This document shows, piece after piece, positions 29,158 to 39,022 of a DNA stretch of 64,000 bases. The first letter of the stretch is position 1, and every line of letters begins with the position of its first letter. Below the pieces are notes generated by a model. It had not been told where the DNA came from. It ran no database searches and worked only from the letters and a program-made list of their open reading frames with translations. This DNA is from Aestuariivirga sp. Its GTDB lineage: Bacteria > Pseudomonadota > Alphaproteobacteria > Rhizobiales > Aestuariivirgaceae. The position numbers were made by a program, and so were the translations under genes. The DNA is taken from positions 1-64,000 of the forward strand of contig JAUXUN010000080.1 in assembly GCA_030680855.1 (NCBI GenBank). The letters run 5' to 3'.

Positions 29158-29361
29158 TTAGTAGTCTGACGTAGACCAACGCCTGTTTTTCAATGACCAT
29201 TCTTTCAGTTTATCAAGATGGTAGAAGATGCGCCCACCGTGCTTGCGGAACTGTGGTCCGGTACCCATTCACCGCATGTTGTCGAGCGTCCGCTTCTTCA
29301 AACAAAGGAATTGATCCGCTTCAGAAATGGTGAGGAATGGGCTTTTGGTTTCGTTGTACAT
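29158..29361 (-). pseudogene. Small HTH (AlpA/excisionase-like) gene interrupted by an in-frame TGA
   Basis: MYNETKSPFLTISEADQFLCLKKRTLDNMR*MGTGPQFRKHGGRIFYHLDKLKEWSLKNRRWSTSDY*. Confidence 0.75.
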
Positions 29362-30035
29362 GGAAAACTCCCGTTGTTTTGTTGTTTCAGGAGTGTTCCG
29401 CGAATATCGGATGCAAGTGAATAACTGGGGACTACGTGACTACGTCACACCTTTCTTTCTTTATCAGATAAACCGAGGAAAGCGGGGTGGACGGCTAAAA
29501 AGCGACTGGCAGGACTAAATTGACCGACCGCACCCAAAAGGGCCGAAACAGAGCGGAGGACTGTGCAAAGTAAGAGATCATGGAGTGCTAAGTTGAACAT
29601 AAAGTCCTGAGCGCCGCGCGGTTGCGGGCGGACAATTTTGGCCTACCTGCGAACATGGGAACATCATTGACATAGCCGCTGCCACTTTGAGGCGCCCATG
29701 CGCAGGCTAGAGGACTTCGTGCGCTAGGAATGGACGCCCGGCTAATGACTCAAGCTATGAGAGACCATGTTCTGTTTAATACACAATGCCTGTGGCGGAC
29801 TAAATTCAAGTAGGTACCATTGATTGAGAAATTGCTCTAATAAGCTTGGCAATACTCAAGTTTGGTGCAGACGCAAATTCAGAATGCGCGCATATCGTTT
29901 TTCCCTTGCAATGATCAAATCAATCAAAAGATCGATGTTTTTCCTTCCGCGAATGTATGCCTTGATTTACGCACTCAGAGCGGTAGGCATCGATTCGCAA
30001 CGAGAAATCGTTTGTTTCAAAATAGGCAGCAAGTC

Positions 30036-30821
30036 ATGTTCTTTATGCTTTCCAAAGGTCTCGCGTTTATTCTTACACCATCTAATTTTGTGATACTCAT
30101 AGGCCTGTTCGGTTTGGTGCTAGTTCTGCTGCGATGGCCGAAGTCTGGTTGGCCACTTCTGATCATGAGGATTCTGGGCGTTGCATTGGCAGGATTGTCA
30201 CCGCTTGGTCCGGTCCTGTTGATGACGCTTGAGGACCGTTTTCCCAAACAGGAGGTGCCACCAATAATCACCGGAATTGTAATGTTGGGCGGCGCCGTTG
30301 ACATCCACGTCCCCCAGGCACGGGGAAGCGAGGCCTGGAATGATCAGGCAGAACGCATTACCGCAGTCGCCGAACTGGCCAACAGGTTTCCCGCTGCGCG
30401 GATCATTCTCTCGGGTGGATCGGGCCATCCAGACGCAATCAGTGAGTCGTCGATTGCAAAACAGGCATTAGCGGCAATGGGAGTTCCTAAGGGGCGAATG
30501 GAACTTGAAACAAGGTCGCGTAATACCTGTGAGAACGCCTCAGAAAGCGTCATAACGGCGAAACCCAAGCCCAGCGAGGTCTGGCTTCTGGTAACATCAG
30601 CCTCCCACATGCTGCGCGCCATCGCTTGCTTCAGGGCAACAAACTTTCTAATCACACCCTTTCCGGTTGACTATCATACGCGCGGCAAAGAGGACTTGCG
30701 CAGAATGCAGGAGTCGGTTGCTGAAGGTCTAGCCCATGTCGATATCGCAGCCCATGAGTGGACGGGACTCATTACCTACCGGCTGACAGGATTGACTCAC
30801 GAATTATTTCCCGGTCCATAG
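30036..30821 (+). CDS. YdcF/DUF218-family membrane protein
   Basis: GIVMLGGAVD...RIILSGGSGHPDAISESSIAKQAL...ETRSRNTCENA...VTSASHMLRA. Confidence 0.85.
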   Translation: MFFMLSKGLAFILTPSNFVILIGLFGLVLVLLRWPKSGWPLLIMRILGVALAGLSPLGPVLLMTLEDRFPKQEVPPIITGIVMLGGAVDIHVPQARGSEAWNDQAERITAVAELANRFPAARIILSGGSGHPDAISESSIAKQALAAMGVPKGRMELETRSRNTCENASESVITAKPKPSEVWLLVTSASHMLRAIACFRATNFLITPFPVDYHTRGKEDLRRMQESVAEGLAHVDIAAHEWTGLITYRLTGLTHELFPGP

Positions 30822-30863
30822 TATCGGCTGATAAGAATTTCAAAGGGACAAAGCAAAAATTCA

Positions 30864-31469
30864 ATGAAGCTTAGGGATGCTAATTCCGTAGATATCACGG
30901 AGGTCGACGCCAAAGGAGCTCAAGTGTCGCCCGCGCTTTCTCCGTCAGCAGTTGTGTGGCTTCTGCATTGGGTTTCAGCGCTGCTAGTGGTGTTTCTTCT
31001 TGCAACTTCTCTGGCTTCAGGGCTTAGCCTCACAACACGTTGGTTTCCCGCAAGATGGATGGATTGGCATTTGTCAGCGGGCGTTGCGCTGCTTGCCGTC
31101 ACCGCTATCAGATTTAAAACTTCACGGCCATTTAAGGGTATGGCCAATGTATTTGCATCCAGGAAGCCTGATGCTCAAGCGATCAAATCGTTTCTGTTTC
31201 TTGTAGTCCTTGCCGTTGTGTTATCAGGTCTCACGATCTTCCAGAAGCCACCATTTGGGCGATCCGGAGTTCTTTTCGGGTTGTTTCCGATGCCGACCCT
31301 TGTACGGCTCGATCATTCGATTCACTACGTGATCATCGATATCCACATTGTCCTGTCATGTATTATTGCCTTTTTTCTGATAGCACACATAATTGCCGGG
31401 TTGCAGCGTACCCGCTCGGGCGGACAGTCGCGGCTTGCAATCATGCTATGGCCCTGGCGGAAAGGCTAG
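30864..31469 (+). CDS. Cytochrome b561 family protein
   Basis: Four TM helices with paired His; WLLHWVSALLVVFLL, DWHLSAGVALL, HYVIIDIHIVLSCIIAFFLIAHI. Confidence 0.8.
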   Translation: MKLRDANSVDITEVDAKGAQVSPALSPSAVVWLLHWVSALLVVFLLATSLASGLSLTTRWFPARWMDWHLSAGVALLAVTAIRFKTSRPFKGMANVFASRKPDAQAIKSFLFLVVLAVVLSGLTIFQKPPFGRSGVLFGLFPMPTLVRLDHSIHYVIIDIHIVLSCIIAFFLIAHIIAGLQRTRSGGQSRLAIMLWPWRKG

Positions 31470-31470
31470 T

Positions 31471-31505
31471 GGCTGTGTGCTTTCAAAGCACACAGCCTTT
31501 TTCTG
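31471..31505 (+). terminator. Rho-independent terminator
   Basis: GGCTGTGTGC-TTTCAAA-GCACACAGCC followed by TTTTT. Confidence 0.9.
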
Positions 31506-31516
31506 GACAATCCACT

Positions 31517-32176
31517 TTACTTCCCGTTTTTCGCAAGCCAGCCGGTCATGAAGGCTATCTCGCCTTCCTGCGCCGTGATTACGTCCTGGGCCAGCTTCAA
31601 AACCTCCGGATCCTTGGCGAACTGAAGGGCAACTTTCGCCATATCAATCGCTCCCTGATGATGGGGAATCATGCTCTTTAAAAAATCTACATCCGCGTCA
31701 CCCGTGTAGGGTACCGACATGTTTTTCATCATGGTGGCCATGGCTTGCTCGTTACCGGTTGTAGACTTGGGATCAGCGACGAGGACCGATTGGTCGATTT
31801 TTCCGAGCCAGGCCTTCATCATGGCAATCTCGCCTTCCTGGGCCTTGATCACGTTCTCAGCCAGCGTATTTACTTCTACATCCTTGCCGTATTGCAAGGC
31901 CACCTTCGCCATGTCGATAGCGCCCTGATGGTGCGGGATCATGCCCTGCATGAAATCGACATCCGGCTTGCCAGTCAGGGGTGCCTTCATGCCCGCCATA
32001 AAATCAGCCATAGTCTTTTCGTAGGACTTCGTGGAAGCCGGTGCGTCGGTCGGAGCCATCGTTGAATGGTCCATGCCGGACATCGCATCCGGCCCGCCCT
32101 TCGGCAATTGCGTATAGGCTAGAGCGCCCAATGCCGCGACGACGGCGGCGCCGATCATGATTGTGTTCGTATTCAT
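31517..32176 (-). CDS. DUF305 protein with two tandem DUF305 units
   Basis: [27 protein letters not shown] and [27 protein letters not shown]. Confidence 0.88.
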   Translation of the reverse strand: MNTNTIMIGAAVVAALGALAYTQLPKGGPDAMSGMDHSTMAPTDAPASTKSYEKTMADFMAGMKAPLTGKPDVDFMQGMIPHHQGAIDMAKVALQYGKDVEVNTLAENVIKAQEGEIAMMKAWLGKIDQSVLVADPKSTTGNEQAMATMMKNMSVPYTGDADVDFLKSMIPHHQGAIDMAKVALQFAKDPEVLKLAQDVITAQEGEIAFMTGWLAKNGK

Positions 32177-32240
32177 GAGTTTTCTCCTGTCTCAAGTTGG
32201 TAAAGAACAAATTTTGTCGGCCCAAGATTGACTATTTCGC

Positions 32241-32813
32241 TCAATTCGCGCTCGTTGAAATGGCAACCAATGAGGAAAGTTGATCAGTTATTTCGGAAGC
32301 ATCCCACACCGTGGGGCCTATCAACCGTGCTATTTCCTTTCCATCGTGATCGATCAACAAGGTTGTAGGTAAGCCCAGGATCCCTAGAGTCTCAAAAATT
32401 TCGGCCTGATCGCCCTTGTAAATGGCCAAGTTGCTGATGCCGACAATAGAATAGAAGGCGCGCAATTGATCTAAACTAACGGGGTCTACCGAGATTGCCA
32501 CGATCTCTGGCTCGGCTTTTAGGCCAAGTTTTGCCTGAAGCCTGTCCAACGCAGGCATTTCCTTCCGGCATGGCGGACACCAAGTGGCCCAGACATTGAC
32601 CAAGAGATGTTTTCCTTGAAAATCTGAAAAAACTCTCTGCTGCCCCGCGCTGTTTTCGAATACTACCGGCTGAATCGGGATCGGCGTTGCATGAGTTTTC
32701 AATAGAGGAACGCTGGCAAGATAAGACGCGAGGGTCTCTCGAATTTTCGAGAAAGCAAACGGGATCATGGCAATACCAGCGAGAATTGCGAGGGAAGTGC
32801 GTCTACTTGACAT
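32241..32813 (-). CDS. TlpA-like thioredoxin-fold protein
   Basis: NVWATWCPPCRKEMPALDRLQ. Confidence 0.88.
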   Translation of the reverse strand: MSSRRTSLAILAGIAMIPFAFSKIRETLASYLASVPLLKTHATPIPIQPVVFENSAGQQRVFSDFQGKHLLVNVWATWCPPCRKEMPALDRLQAKLGLKAEPEIVAISVDPVSLDQLRAFYSIVGISNLAIYKGDQAEIFETLGILGLPTTLLIDHDGKEIARLIGPTVWDASEITDQLSSLVAISTSAN

Positions 32814-32857
32814 ACTTCAAACCCACGCCGGCCTTTTGCGCACAAGACGCCATGGCT

Positions 32858-33133
32858 CTACCTGTCGCTTCGCCCCAAAACATCGATGATTTCGGATATT
32901 TTTTTGCGCTGTTCATTTTTGTTGCCGCTGGTGATGGCATGTTCAACGCAGTGGCCCACATGATCCCGCAGGATTTCCTCTTCGGCGCGGCGGAGTGCCG
33001 CCCTCACCGCAGTTACTTGGGTGACAACGTCAATGCAGTAGCGGTCTTCCTCAACCATACGGGACAGGCCCCTGACCTGGCCTTCGATGCGATTGAGCCG
33101 TTTCAGTACGGCGGCTTTTGTTTCAGTTTGCAT
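32858..33133 (-). CDS. csoR: CsoR/FrmR (DUF156) family metal-responsive repressor
   Basis: LKRLNRIEGQVRGLSRMVEEDRYCIDVVTQ...HVGHCVEHAI. Confidence 0.88.
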   Translation of the reverse strand: MQTETKAAVLKRLNRIEGQVRGLSRMVEEDRYCIDVVTQVTAVRAALRRAEEEILRDHVGHCVEHAITSGNKNEQRKKISEIIDVLGRSDR

Positions 33134-33196
33134 GCTTGACATATACCTATAGGGGGTATAGTTGTCAAGCAATGATTATACCCCCAAGGGGTGTTA
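33134..33196. promoter_or_regulatory. Candidate CsoR operators in the divergent csoR/copA intergenic region
   Basis: GCTTGACA TATACC-TATAGGG-GGTATA GTTGTCAAGC nested palindrome, plus TATACCCCCAAGGGGTGTTA. Confidence 0.75.
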
Positions 33197-33223
33197 CCGA
33201 GATTTCCTGAAGAGAGGCCTATC

Positions 33224-35686
33224 ATGAACGTTCAGCAACAAAACACCAAGCATAGTGATGGTTCGGAATGCACCTGTAGCCACGAAAATAACAGCGATCA
33301 CAAGGGCCATAACCATGGTGATCACAAAGGTCATGGCTCACACCACGAGCATCCAAACGATACTATGGCCCATTCAACCCGGACCGCGACTGCCATTGAT
33401 CCGGTTTGCGGAATGACGGTGGATACCGCGAGCGCAAAACACAAGGCTGATCACAAGGGGCATACCTATTATTTCTGTTCGGCGGGCTGCAAGGCGAAGT
33501 TCGTGACCGATCCGGCAAAATATCTGGAGGCGAGCGCCAAGCCCGCTGAGCCGGTGCCTGCCGGCACCATCTATACCTGTCCGATGCATCCGGAAATCCG
33601 CCAGGAGGGTCCGGGCTCGTGCCCCATCTGCGGCATGGCGCTGGAGCCCTTGATGGTGACAGCCGAAAGCGGCCCCAATCCCGAACTCGCTGACATGACG
33701 CGGCGCTTCTGGATCGGGCTTGCATTGACCATTCCGGTGTTCGTGCTGGAAATGGGCGGGCATTTGACAGGCCTCACCATGCTGCTGGGCCAGCAGCTTT
33801 CCAATTGGCTGCAGTTTTTGTTCGCAACCCCGGTTGTCGTATGGGCGGGCTGGCCGTTTTTCGTGCGCGGCTGGCAATCGCTGGTCACGCGCAACCTCAA
33901 CATGTTCACGCTGATTGCCTTGGGTACGGGCGTTGCCTGGGTTTACAGCGTCATCGCAACTTTCGCGCCGCAGATCTTTCCTGCTGCATTCCGCCAGATG
34001 GGTGGTTCAGTTGCGGTTTATTTCGAGGCGGCGGCGGTCATCACGGTCCTGGTTCTGCTCGGGCAGGTGCTCGAATTGGGTGCCCGGGAGCGCACATCGG
34101 GAGCGATCAAGGCGCTTCTCGGCCTTGCACCGAAGACGGCCCGGCGCGTGGGAGCCGATGGCAAGGATGAGGACGTGGCCCTTGAGCATATCGCGGCAGG
34201 CGATCTTTTGCGGGTGCGCCCCGGCGAGAAAGTGCCGGTTGATGGCATGATCATCGAGGGGCGTTCGTCGCTCGATGAATCCATGGTGACGGGGGAATCC
34301 ATGCCGGTCACCAAAGAGGTAGGCGGCAAGGTGATTGGCGGCACGCTGAATGCCAGCGGCGGCTTTGTCATGCGGGCGGAAAAAATCGGCAGCGAAACCA
34401 TGCTGGCGCGCATCGTGCAAATGGTTGCCGATGCACAGCGGAGCCGGGCACCCATTCAGCGGCTGGCTGACCAGGTGTCCGGTTGGTTCGTTCCCGCCGT
34501 CATTGTCGTTTCAGTTCTGGCCTTCGCTGCATGGTCAATGTGGGGACCGGAACCGCGCTATGCCTATGGGCTGGTGGCTGCCGTGGCGGTTCTCATTATC
34601 GCCTGCCCCTGTGCGCTGGGGCTGGCAACGCCCATGTCGATCATGGTTGGGGTTGGGCGCGGTGCCCAGGCCGGGGTTCTCATTCGTGACGCCGAAGCGC
34701 TGGAGCGCATGGAAAAGATCGATACGCTCGTTGTCGACAAGACCGGAACGCTCACGGAGGGCAAGCCTTCGGTCACGGCCATCGCCACGATCAAGGGAGG
34801 GGACGAAAATGAACTGCTGGCGCTGGCGGCATCGGTAGAAAAGGCGAGCGAACATCCGCTGGCCGATGCCATTGTCGCCGCGGCAGACAAGCGTGGTTTG
34901 GCCATAGCCAAGGTCATGGGCTTTGACTCGCCGTCGGGCAAAGGCGCCATCGGCATGGTGGGCAAGAAGCGAATTGTGATTGGCAATGCGAAATTCTTGG
35001 GTGAACTGAAAATTGCCACGGATACGCTTGCCGGCAAGGCCGATGCAATGCGCCGGGAGGGGGCCACTGCTGTGTTCGTGGCCATCAATGGCAAGGTTGC
35101 CGGAGTCATCAGCATTGCCGATGCGGTGAAAGCTTCAACCCCGCAGGCGCTCGCAGCGTTGCGTGAAGCCGGCATGCGCATTGTGATGCTCACGGGTGAC
35201 AATAAAATCACGGCGGAAGCGGTGGCGAAGCGGCTTGGCATTACTGAAGTCGAAGCTGATGTGCTGCCCGACAAGAAAGCCGATGTCGTTGCCAAGCTCA
35301 AGGCCCAGGGCCGGGTGGTGGCCATGGCGGGCGATGGCGTGAATGACGCGCCGGCCCTTGCCGCGGCGGATGTTGGCATTGCCATGGGAACGGGTACCGA
35401 CGTTGCCATGGAAAGCGCCGGGGTGACCCTGCTGAAGGGTGATCTTATGGGCATTGTCCGGGCGCGGCTCCTGTCCAAAGCCGTGATGAACAACATCCGG
35501 GAGAACCTGTTCTTCGCCTTCATCTACAACGCGGCGGGCGTTCCCATTGCGGCGGGCGTGCTCTATCCCACGTTCGGCATTCTGCTGTCGCCGATGATTG
35601 CAGCCGCCGCCATGGCGCTGTCTTCGGTCAGCGTCATCGGCAACGCCCTGCGGCTGCGCAATTCGTCGATAGGTGACAGTCGGTAA
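33224..35686 (+). CDS. copA: Copper-type P1B ATPase with His-rich N-terminus, YHS and YTCPMHP metal-binding domains
   Basis: DPVCGMTVD...[56 protein letters not shown]. Confidence 0.93.
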   Translation: MNVQQQNTKHSDGSECTCSHENNSDHKGHNHGDHKGHGSHHEHPNDTMAHSTRTATAIDPVCGMTVDTASAKHKADHKGHTYYFCSAGCKAKFVTDPAKYLEASAKPAEPVPAGTIYTCPMHPEIRQEGPGSCPICGMALEPLMVTAESGPNPELADMTRRFWIGLALTIPVFVLEMGGHLTGLTMLLGQQLSNWLQFLFATPVVVWAGWPFFVRGWQSLVTRNLNMFTLIALGTGVAWVYSVIATFAPQIFPAAFRQMGGSVAVYFEAAAVITVLVLLGQVLELGARERTSGAIKALLGLAPKTARRVGADGKDEDVALEHIAAGDLLRVRPGEKVPVDGMIIEGRSSLDESMVTGESMPVTKEVGGKVIGGTLNASGGFVMRAEKIGSETMLARIVQMVADAQRSRAPIQRLADQVSGWFVPAVIVVSVLAFAAWSMWGPEPRYAYGLVAAVAVLIIACPCALGLATPMSIMVGVGRGAQAGVLIRDAEALERMEKIDTLVVDKTGTLTEGKPSVTAIATIKGGDENELLALAASVEKASEHPLADAIVAAADKRGLAIAKVMGFDSPSGKGAIGMVGKKRIVIGNAKFLGELKIATDTLAGKADAMRREGATAVFVAINGKVAGVISIADAVKASTPQALAALREAGMRIVMLTGDNKITAEAVAKRLGITEVEADVLPDKKADVVAKLKAQGRVVAMAGDGVNDAPALAAADVGIAMGTGTDVAMESAGVTLLKGDLMGIVRARLLSKAVMNNIRENLFFAFIYNAAGVPIAAGVLYPTFGILLSPMIAAAAMALSSVSVIGNALRLRNSSIGDSR

Positions 35687-35742
35687 GCTACCGACGAGAT
35701 GACGATGCGATAACTGCAAAACTCTGATATGGCGCATCCCTA

Positions 35743-36180
35743 ATGGAGCTTGCAGTATATTGGGGGCTTTTCCTGATTGCGTTTGGCGCTGCGACGATTC
35801 TTCCGCTGCAATCGGAGTGGGTCGTTGTGGGTTTGTTACTTGACGGAAACTACCCATGGGAAGCTATTGTCATAGCTGCCAGTCTCGGCAACATCTTGGG
35901 ATCAACAGTCAATTGGCTCTTGGGTCGCTCGTTTGCTCAGTTTCAAGACAAAAGCTGGTTTCCTGCAAATCGAAAAAACATGGCACGGGCAACGGATTGG
36001 TATCATCGCTATGGCAGGCTATCTCTGCTCCTGAGCTGGGTTCCGATCATTGGTGACCCGCTAACCGTCGTCGCAGGTGTTCTGCGCGAGCCTTTGTGGT
36101 CTTTTACTTTACTTGTTGGAATTGCCAAAATTGGTCGATATCTAGCGCTTGCTGCGATCACATTGAACTGGATGTCGTGA
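35743..36180 (+). CDS. YqaA/DedA-like membrane protein
   Basis: GNILGSTVNWLLGR...RYGRLSLLLSWVPIIGDPLTVVAGVLR. Confidence 0.8.
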   Translation: MELAVYWGLFLIAFGAATILPLQSEWVVVGLLLDGNYPWEAIVIAASLGNILGSTVNWLLGRSFAQFQDKSWFPANRKNMARATDWYHRYGRLSLLLSWVPIIGDPLTVVAGVLREPLWSFTLLVGIAKIGRYLALAAITLNWMS

Positions 36181-36314
36181 ACGTCGAAGGCAAAAGATAG
36201 AGCACGGATATGTTCAAATTTGCCCTGGGCGGTACGGTCCACGATCATCGTCCCGTCAAAGGTCGCCGTCTAGCGGCGATGTAACGAAGATGGCTTTAGC
36301 GGCATGAGAAAGGG

Positions 36315-36884
36315 TCAACGCGGGGGGCGTAACCCGGCCAGAGTGACTTTGACGAGCCGCCGGACTGCGGCCTTAGAAGGCAGGTTGCTGGCTGCTGTGA
36401 GAGCATGAAGGCAGTAGCTCGCGAGTTCTTGAGGCGCGACATCATCCCGAAGGTCGCCGGTTTTTACGCCTTCAGTCAGCAGGTCCCGGATTAAGGCGCA
36501 GAGTTGATGCTGGGCGCGGGCGACGTGCTCGCCCTGATGCAGGAGCGCCGCGAGTTCAGTGTTGTGGCGCTCGCGGGAGATGAGCGCGTAGGCCTCAAGC
36601 ACGGCTTCAAGCTGCTCGCCAGCATCGCCAGCTTGGTCCCGGATTTCGGCGAGATGCTCAAGGTGGCCAGTGATTTGGCGTTCGTGCCAGGCAATCAGGA
36701 TCGACTCCACGTTTGGGAAGTATTTGTAAAGCGTCGCGCGTCCAATACCGGTTCTCTTGGCGATCTGCGACATCGTCACCGTCGCCAGCCCATGCTCGGC
36801 CACAAGTGCTGCTGTGGTGTCGAGCGTCGCGTCGCGCACGGCGCGCCGGTGGGTATCAATAGTCTCGTTCCAAAGCTTTGGCAT
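36315..36884 (-). CDS. TetR family transcriptional regulator
   Basis: LVAEHGLATVTMSQIAKRTGIGRATLYKYFPNVESIL. Confidence 0.9.
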   Translation of the reverse strand: MPKLWNETIDTHRRAVRDATLDTTAALVAEHGLATVTMSQIAKRTGIGRATLYKYFPNVESILIAWHERQITGHLEHLAEIRDQAGDAGEQLEAVLEAYALISRERHNTELAALLHQGEHVARAQHQLCALIRDLLTEGVKTGDLRDDVAPQELASYCLHALTAASNLPSKAAVRRLVKVTLAGLRPPR

Positions 36885-36911
36885 CGCACCAGTATAGGCA
36901 ACGCGGCGTCC

Positions 36912-36956
36912 ATGTCCATATGCAGGACATATTGACTTGACATAGACATAATGTCT
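36912..36956. promoter_or_regulatory. Two inverted repeats, candidate TetR-family operators
   Basis: ATGTCC-N7-GGACAT (36912-36930) and AGACAT-A-ATGTCT (36944-36956) in the divergent intergenic region. Confidence 0.55.
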
Positions 36957-37010
36957 CGATAAATAAAGACATGAAAACTTCGACACCCGCGTGCAGTCAA
37001 GGAGGCGCCC

Positions 37011-37166
37011 ATGGCTGACCTCACTCCCGGCGACGGCACGCCGCGCTGGGTGAAGATATCCGGGATTATCGCCGTTGTTCTGGTTCTGCTGTTTGCCGTC
37101 CATCTCATCTTCGGCGGAATGCCTGGAACCCATGTGCTGCCAGAGGGTGAGCAAACCCCGTCATGA
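37011..37166 (+). CDS. Small (51 aa) single-TM protein
   Basis: GGAGG ribosome-binding site; MADLTPGDGTPRWVKISGIIAVVLVLLFAVHLIFGGMPGTHVLPEGEQTPS*; stop overlaps next start (ATGA). Confidence 0.75.
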   Translation: MADLTPGDGTPRWVKISGIIAVVLVLLFAVHLIFGGMPGTHVLPEGEQTPS

Positions 37167-37690
37167 TCATGACACCTTTTTTCCGAAAGTTTGCGCTCAC
37201 TGCGCACGTCACTTCTTCGGTCGGCTTGCTTGGCGCCATCGCTGCCTTCCTGGCGCTCGCCATCACCGGTCTGACCAGCGGGGATGTTCAGACGTTGTGT
37301 GCCGTCTATCTGGCGATGGAGTTGGTTGCCCGGTTCGTGATCGTACCGATGTCCTTCGCGTCGCTGCTAACTGGACTTGTCCAGTCACTGGGCACCCCAT
37401 GGGGATTGTTCCAGCACTATTGGGTTTTGGTGAAACTCTTGCTCACCGTCTTTGCCACCATCGTCTTGCTGGTCAAGATGGAACTCATTGGTTACACAGC
37501 TCGCCTGGCCGCAGCGACGACATTGCCCCAAGCCGATCTCCGCGCGGCGGGAATCCAACTCATGGTCCACGCCACTGGCGGCTTGCTGGTGTTGCTCGTG
37601 CCTATGGCGCTGTCAGTGTACAAGCCGCGAGGCAGAACTCGGTACGGACGGCGCAAGCAGCACGAGCAGCGTGCGGCGCATGTGCAGTAG
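37163..37690 (+). CDS. Integral membrane protein
   Basis: Four TM helices; translationally coupled to the 51-aa ORF. Confidence 0.75.
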   Translation: MIMTPFFRKFALTAHVTSSVGLLGAIAAFLALAITGLTSGDVQTLCAVYLAMELVARFVIVPMSFASLLTGLVQSLGTPWGLFQHYWVLVKLLLTVFATIVLLVKMELIGYTARLAAATTLPQADLRAAGIQLMVHATGGLLVLLVPMALSVYKPRGRTRYGRRKQHEQRAAHVQ

Positions 37691-37756
37691 GCGCGGCGAT
37701 CCTGTTCGGCCTCGACCGGTGCGACGTTCAAAGAACATACCATGGGCAAATGAAAC

Positions 37757-37784
37757 GCGGCCCGGTCAGGAAATTCCGGGCCGC
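37757..37784. terminator. Hairpin GCGGCCCGG-N10-CCGGGCCGC
   Basis: 9-bp perfect stem between convergent ORFs. Confidence 0.6.
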
Positions 37785-37806
37785 GATCCATTGCTACATG
37801 CCACCG

Positions 37807-38046
37807 CTAAACGCCGAGAAGCTGAAGTGCGTCGTTGAGTGTAGCGACCGACTCATCGTGCTTACCTTCATCATGCTGAGTTTTTCCAAGAGCGATGCGA
37901 TCCATCACCTTGATCATCGCCGCCTCATCAAGAGTCGCGGCCTTCAGCTCGTCCCCAGCCTTTTGAATGAGTGCCGGACACTCTCCCGCGAACGCCCGTG
38001 CTGCAACTCCTGCAAGAATTGCAGCCGCGATCAAATATGACTTCAT
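37807..38046 (-). CDS. Small secreted hypothetical protein
   Basis: Signal peptide MKSYLIAAAILAGVAARAFA. Confidence 0.65.
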   Translation of the reverse strand: MKSYLIAAAILAGVAARAFAGECPALIQKAGDELKAATLDEAAMIKVMDRIALGKTQHDEGKHDESVATLNDALQLLGV

Positions 38047-38284
38047 AGTGTTTTCCTTCTGTTATACAGAGCCAGCGAATAGACCATTCCGGTATTTCAA
38101 ACTTTCCTCTGTCTGACTGAAAAATCACAGCAAAGAACATTTTTAGATCAAGCGAACATCGTGGCGTAACTGTATAAAATCACACATATGGTATTTATTT
38201 TCTTAGATAGTATTGATTAAAAGAAGCAAGTGTCTGTGCGCCGCGCGCGTCGCCGGTTGTTCGCTTCCGCGCTTGATCCTTTGA

Positions 38285-38974
38285 CTACCGATCTCGGCCA
38301 AAGAGGCGATCCAACAAAAATCCCTTCCGCCTAGGCGGCAGCCCGCCGGCAATCTGCGTTGAATTCGAGACGACAACCACTTTCGCACCGATTTGAATCC
38401 GCTCGTAGAGGTCGGCGACATCGGCATTGATCATGCGAATGCAACCTGATGACACTGCGGTTCCTATAGTCTCGGGCTGAAAGGTTCCGTGAATGCGATA
38501 GAGTGTGTCGATATCACCCTGGAAGAGATAGAGGGCCCGGGCGCCAAGTGGGTTTGTAGGGCCGCCAGGCATGCCATTTGCCCACTTGGCGGCCAGTTCG
38601 TCTCTTTCGACCATTTCTTTGGGCGGCGTCCAGCGTGGCCATTTTGCTTTGCGGCGAATCACGGCCTCGCCCGACCACTCGAAACCTTGCCGTCCCACGC
38701 CCACGCCGTAGCGCATCGCCTGCCCGGCACCGAGTATCAAGTAGAGATATTTTGAGTATGGATCAACAATAACAGTCCCAGGAGGTTCTTGCGTTTTATA
38801 TGAAATTTGCTTCCGCCTGAACCTCTTCTTGAGCTTCAGTTTATCTTCTTGCTTGATCCGAAATGGCTCGTCAAAATCGCGGGTCGCATTGGCTGGGCGC
38901 GTGAGCAGCGGGGGCGGCAAGATTGCCGCCAGCATGAATGTCAGTGAGGTTTTGCCGAATTGTCGCCGATTCAT
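38285..38974 (-). CDS. L,D-transpeptidase (YkuD)
   Basis: YRIHGTFQPETIGTAVSSGCIRMINADVADLYERI. Confidence 0.92.
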   Translation of the reverse strand: MNRRQFGKTSLTFMLAAILPPPLLTRPANATRDFDEPFRIKQEDKLKLKKRFRRKQISYKTQEPPGTVIVDPYSKYLYLILGAGQAMRYGVGVGRQGFEWSGEAVIRRKAKWPRWTPPKEMVERDELAAKWANGMPGGPTNPLGARALYLFQGDIDTLYRIHGTFQPETIGTAVSSGCIRMINADVADLYERIQIGAKVVVVSNSTQIAGGLPPRRKGFLLDRLFGRDR

Positions 38975-39022
38975 AATTGTTACCTTCTTATTTGCGTTGA
39001 GTTGGACTAACGGACGTAAAAC

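Noticed and set aside
34564-35523. 319-aa minus-strand ORF opposite copA
   Set aside because: Ser/Ala/Pro-rich mirror of a conserved P-type ATPase.
37075-38040. 321-aa plus-strand ORF across the TetR-adjacent region
   Set aside because: Overlaps several better supported ORFs in another frame, including the four-TM protein and the small secreted protein; composition is not protein-like.
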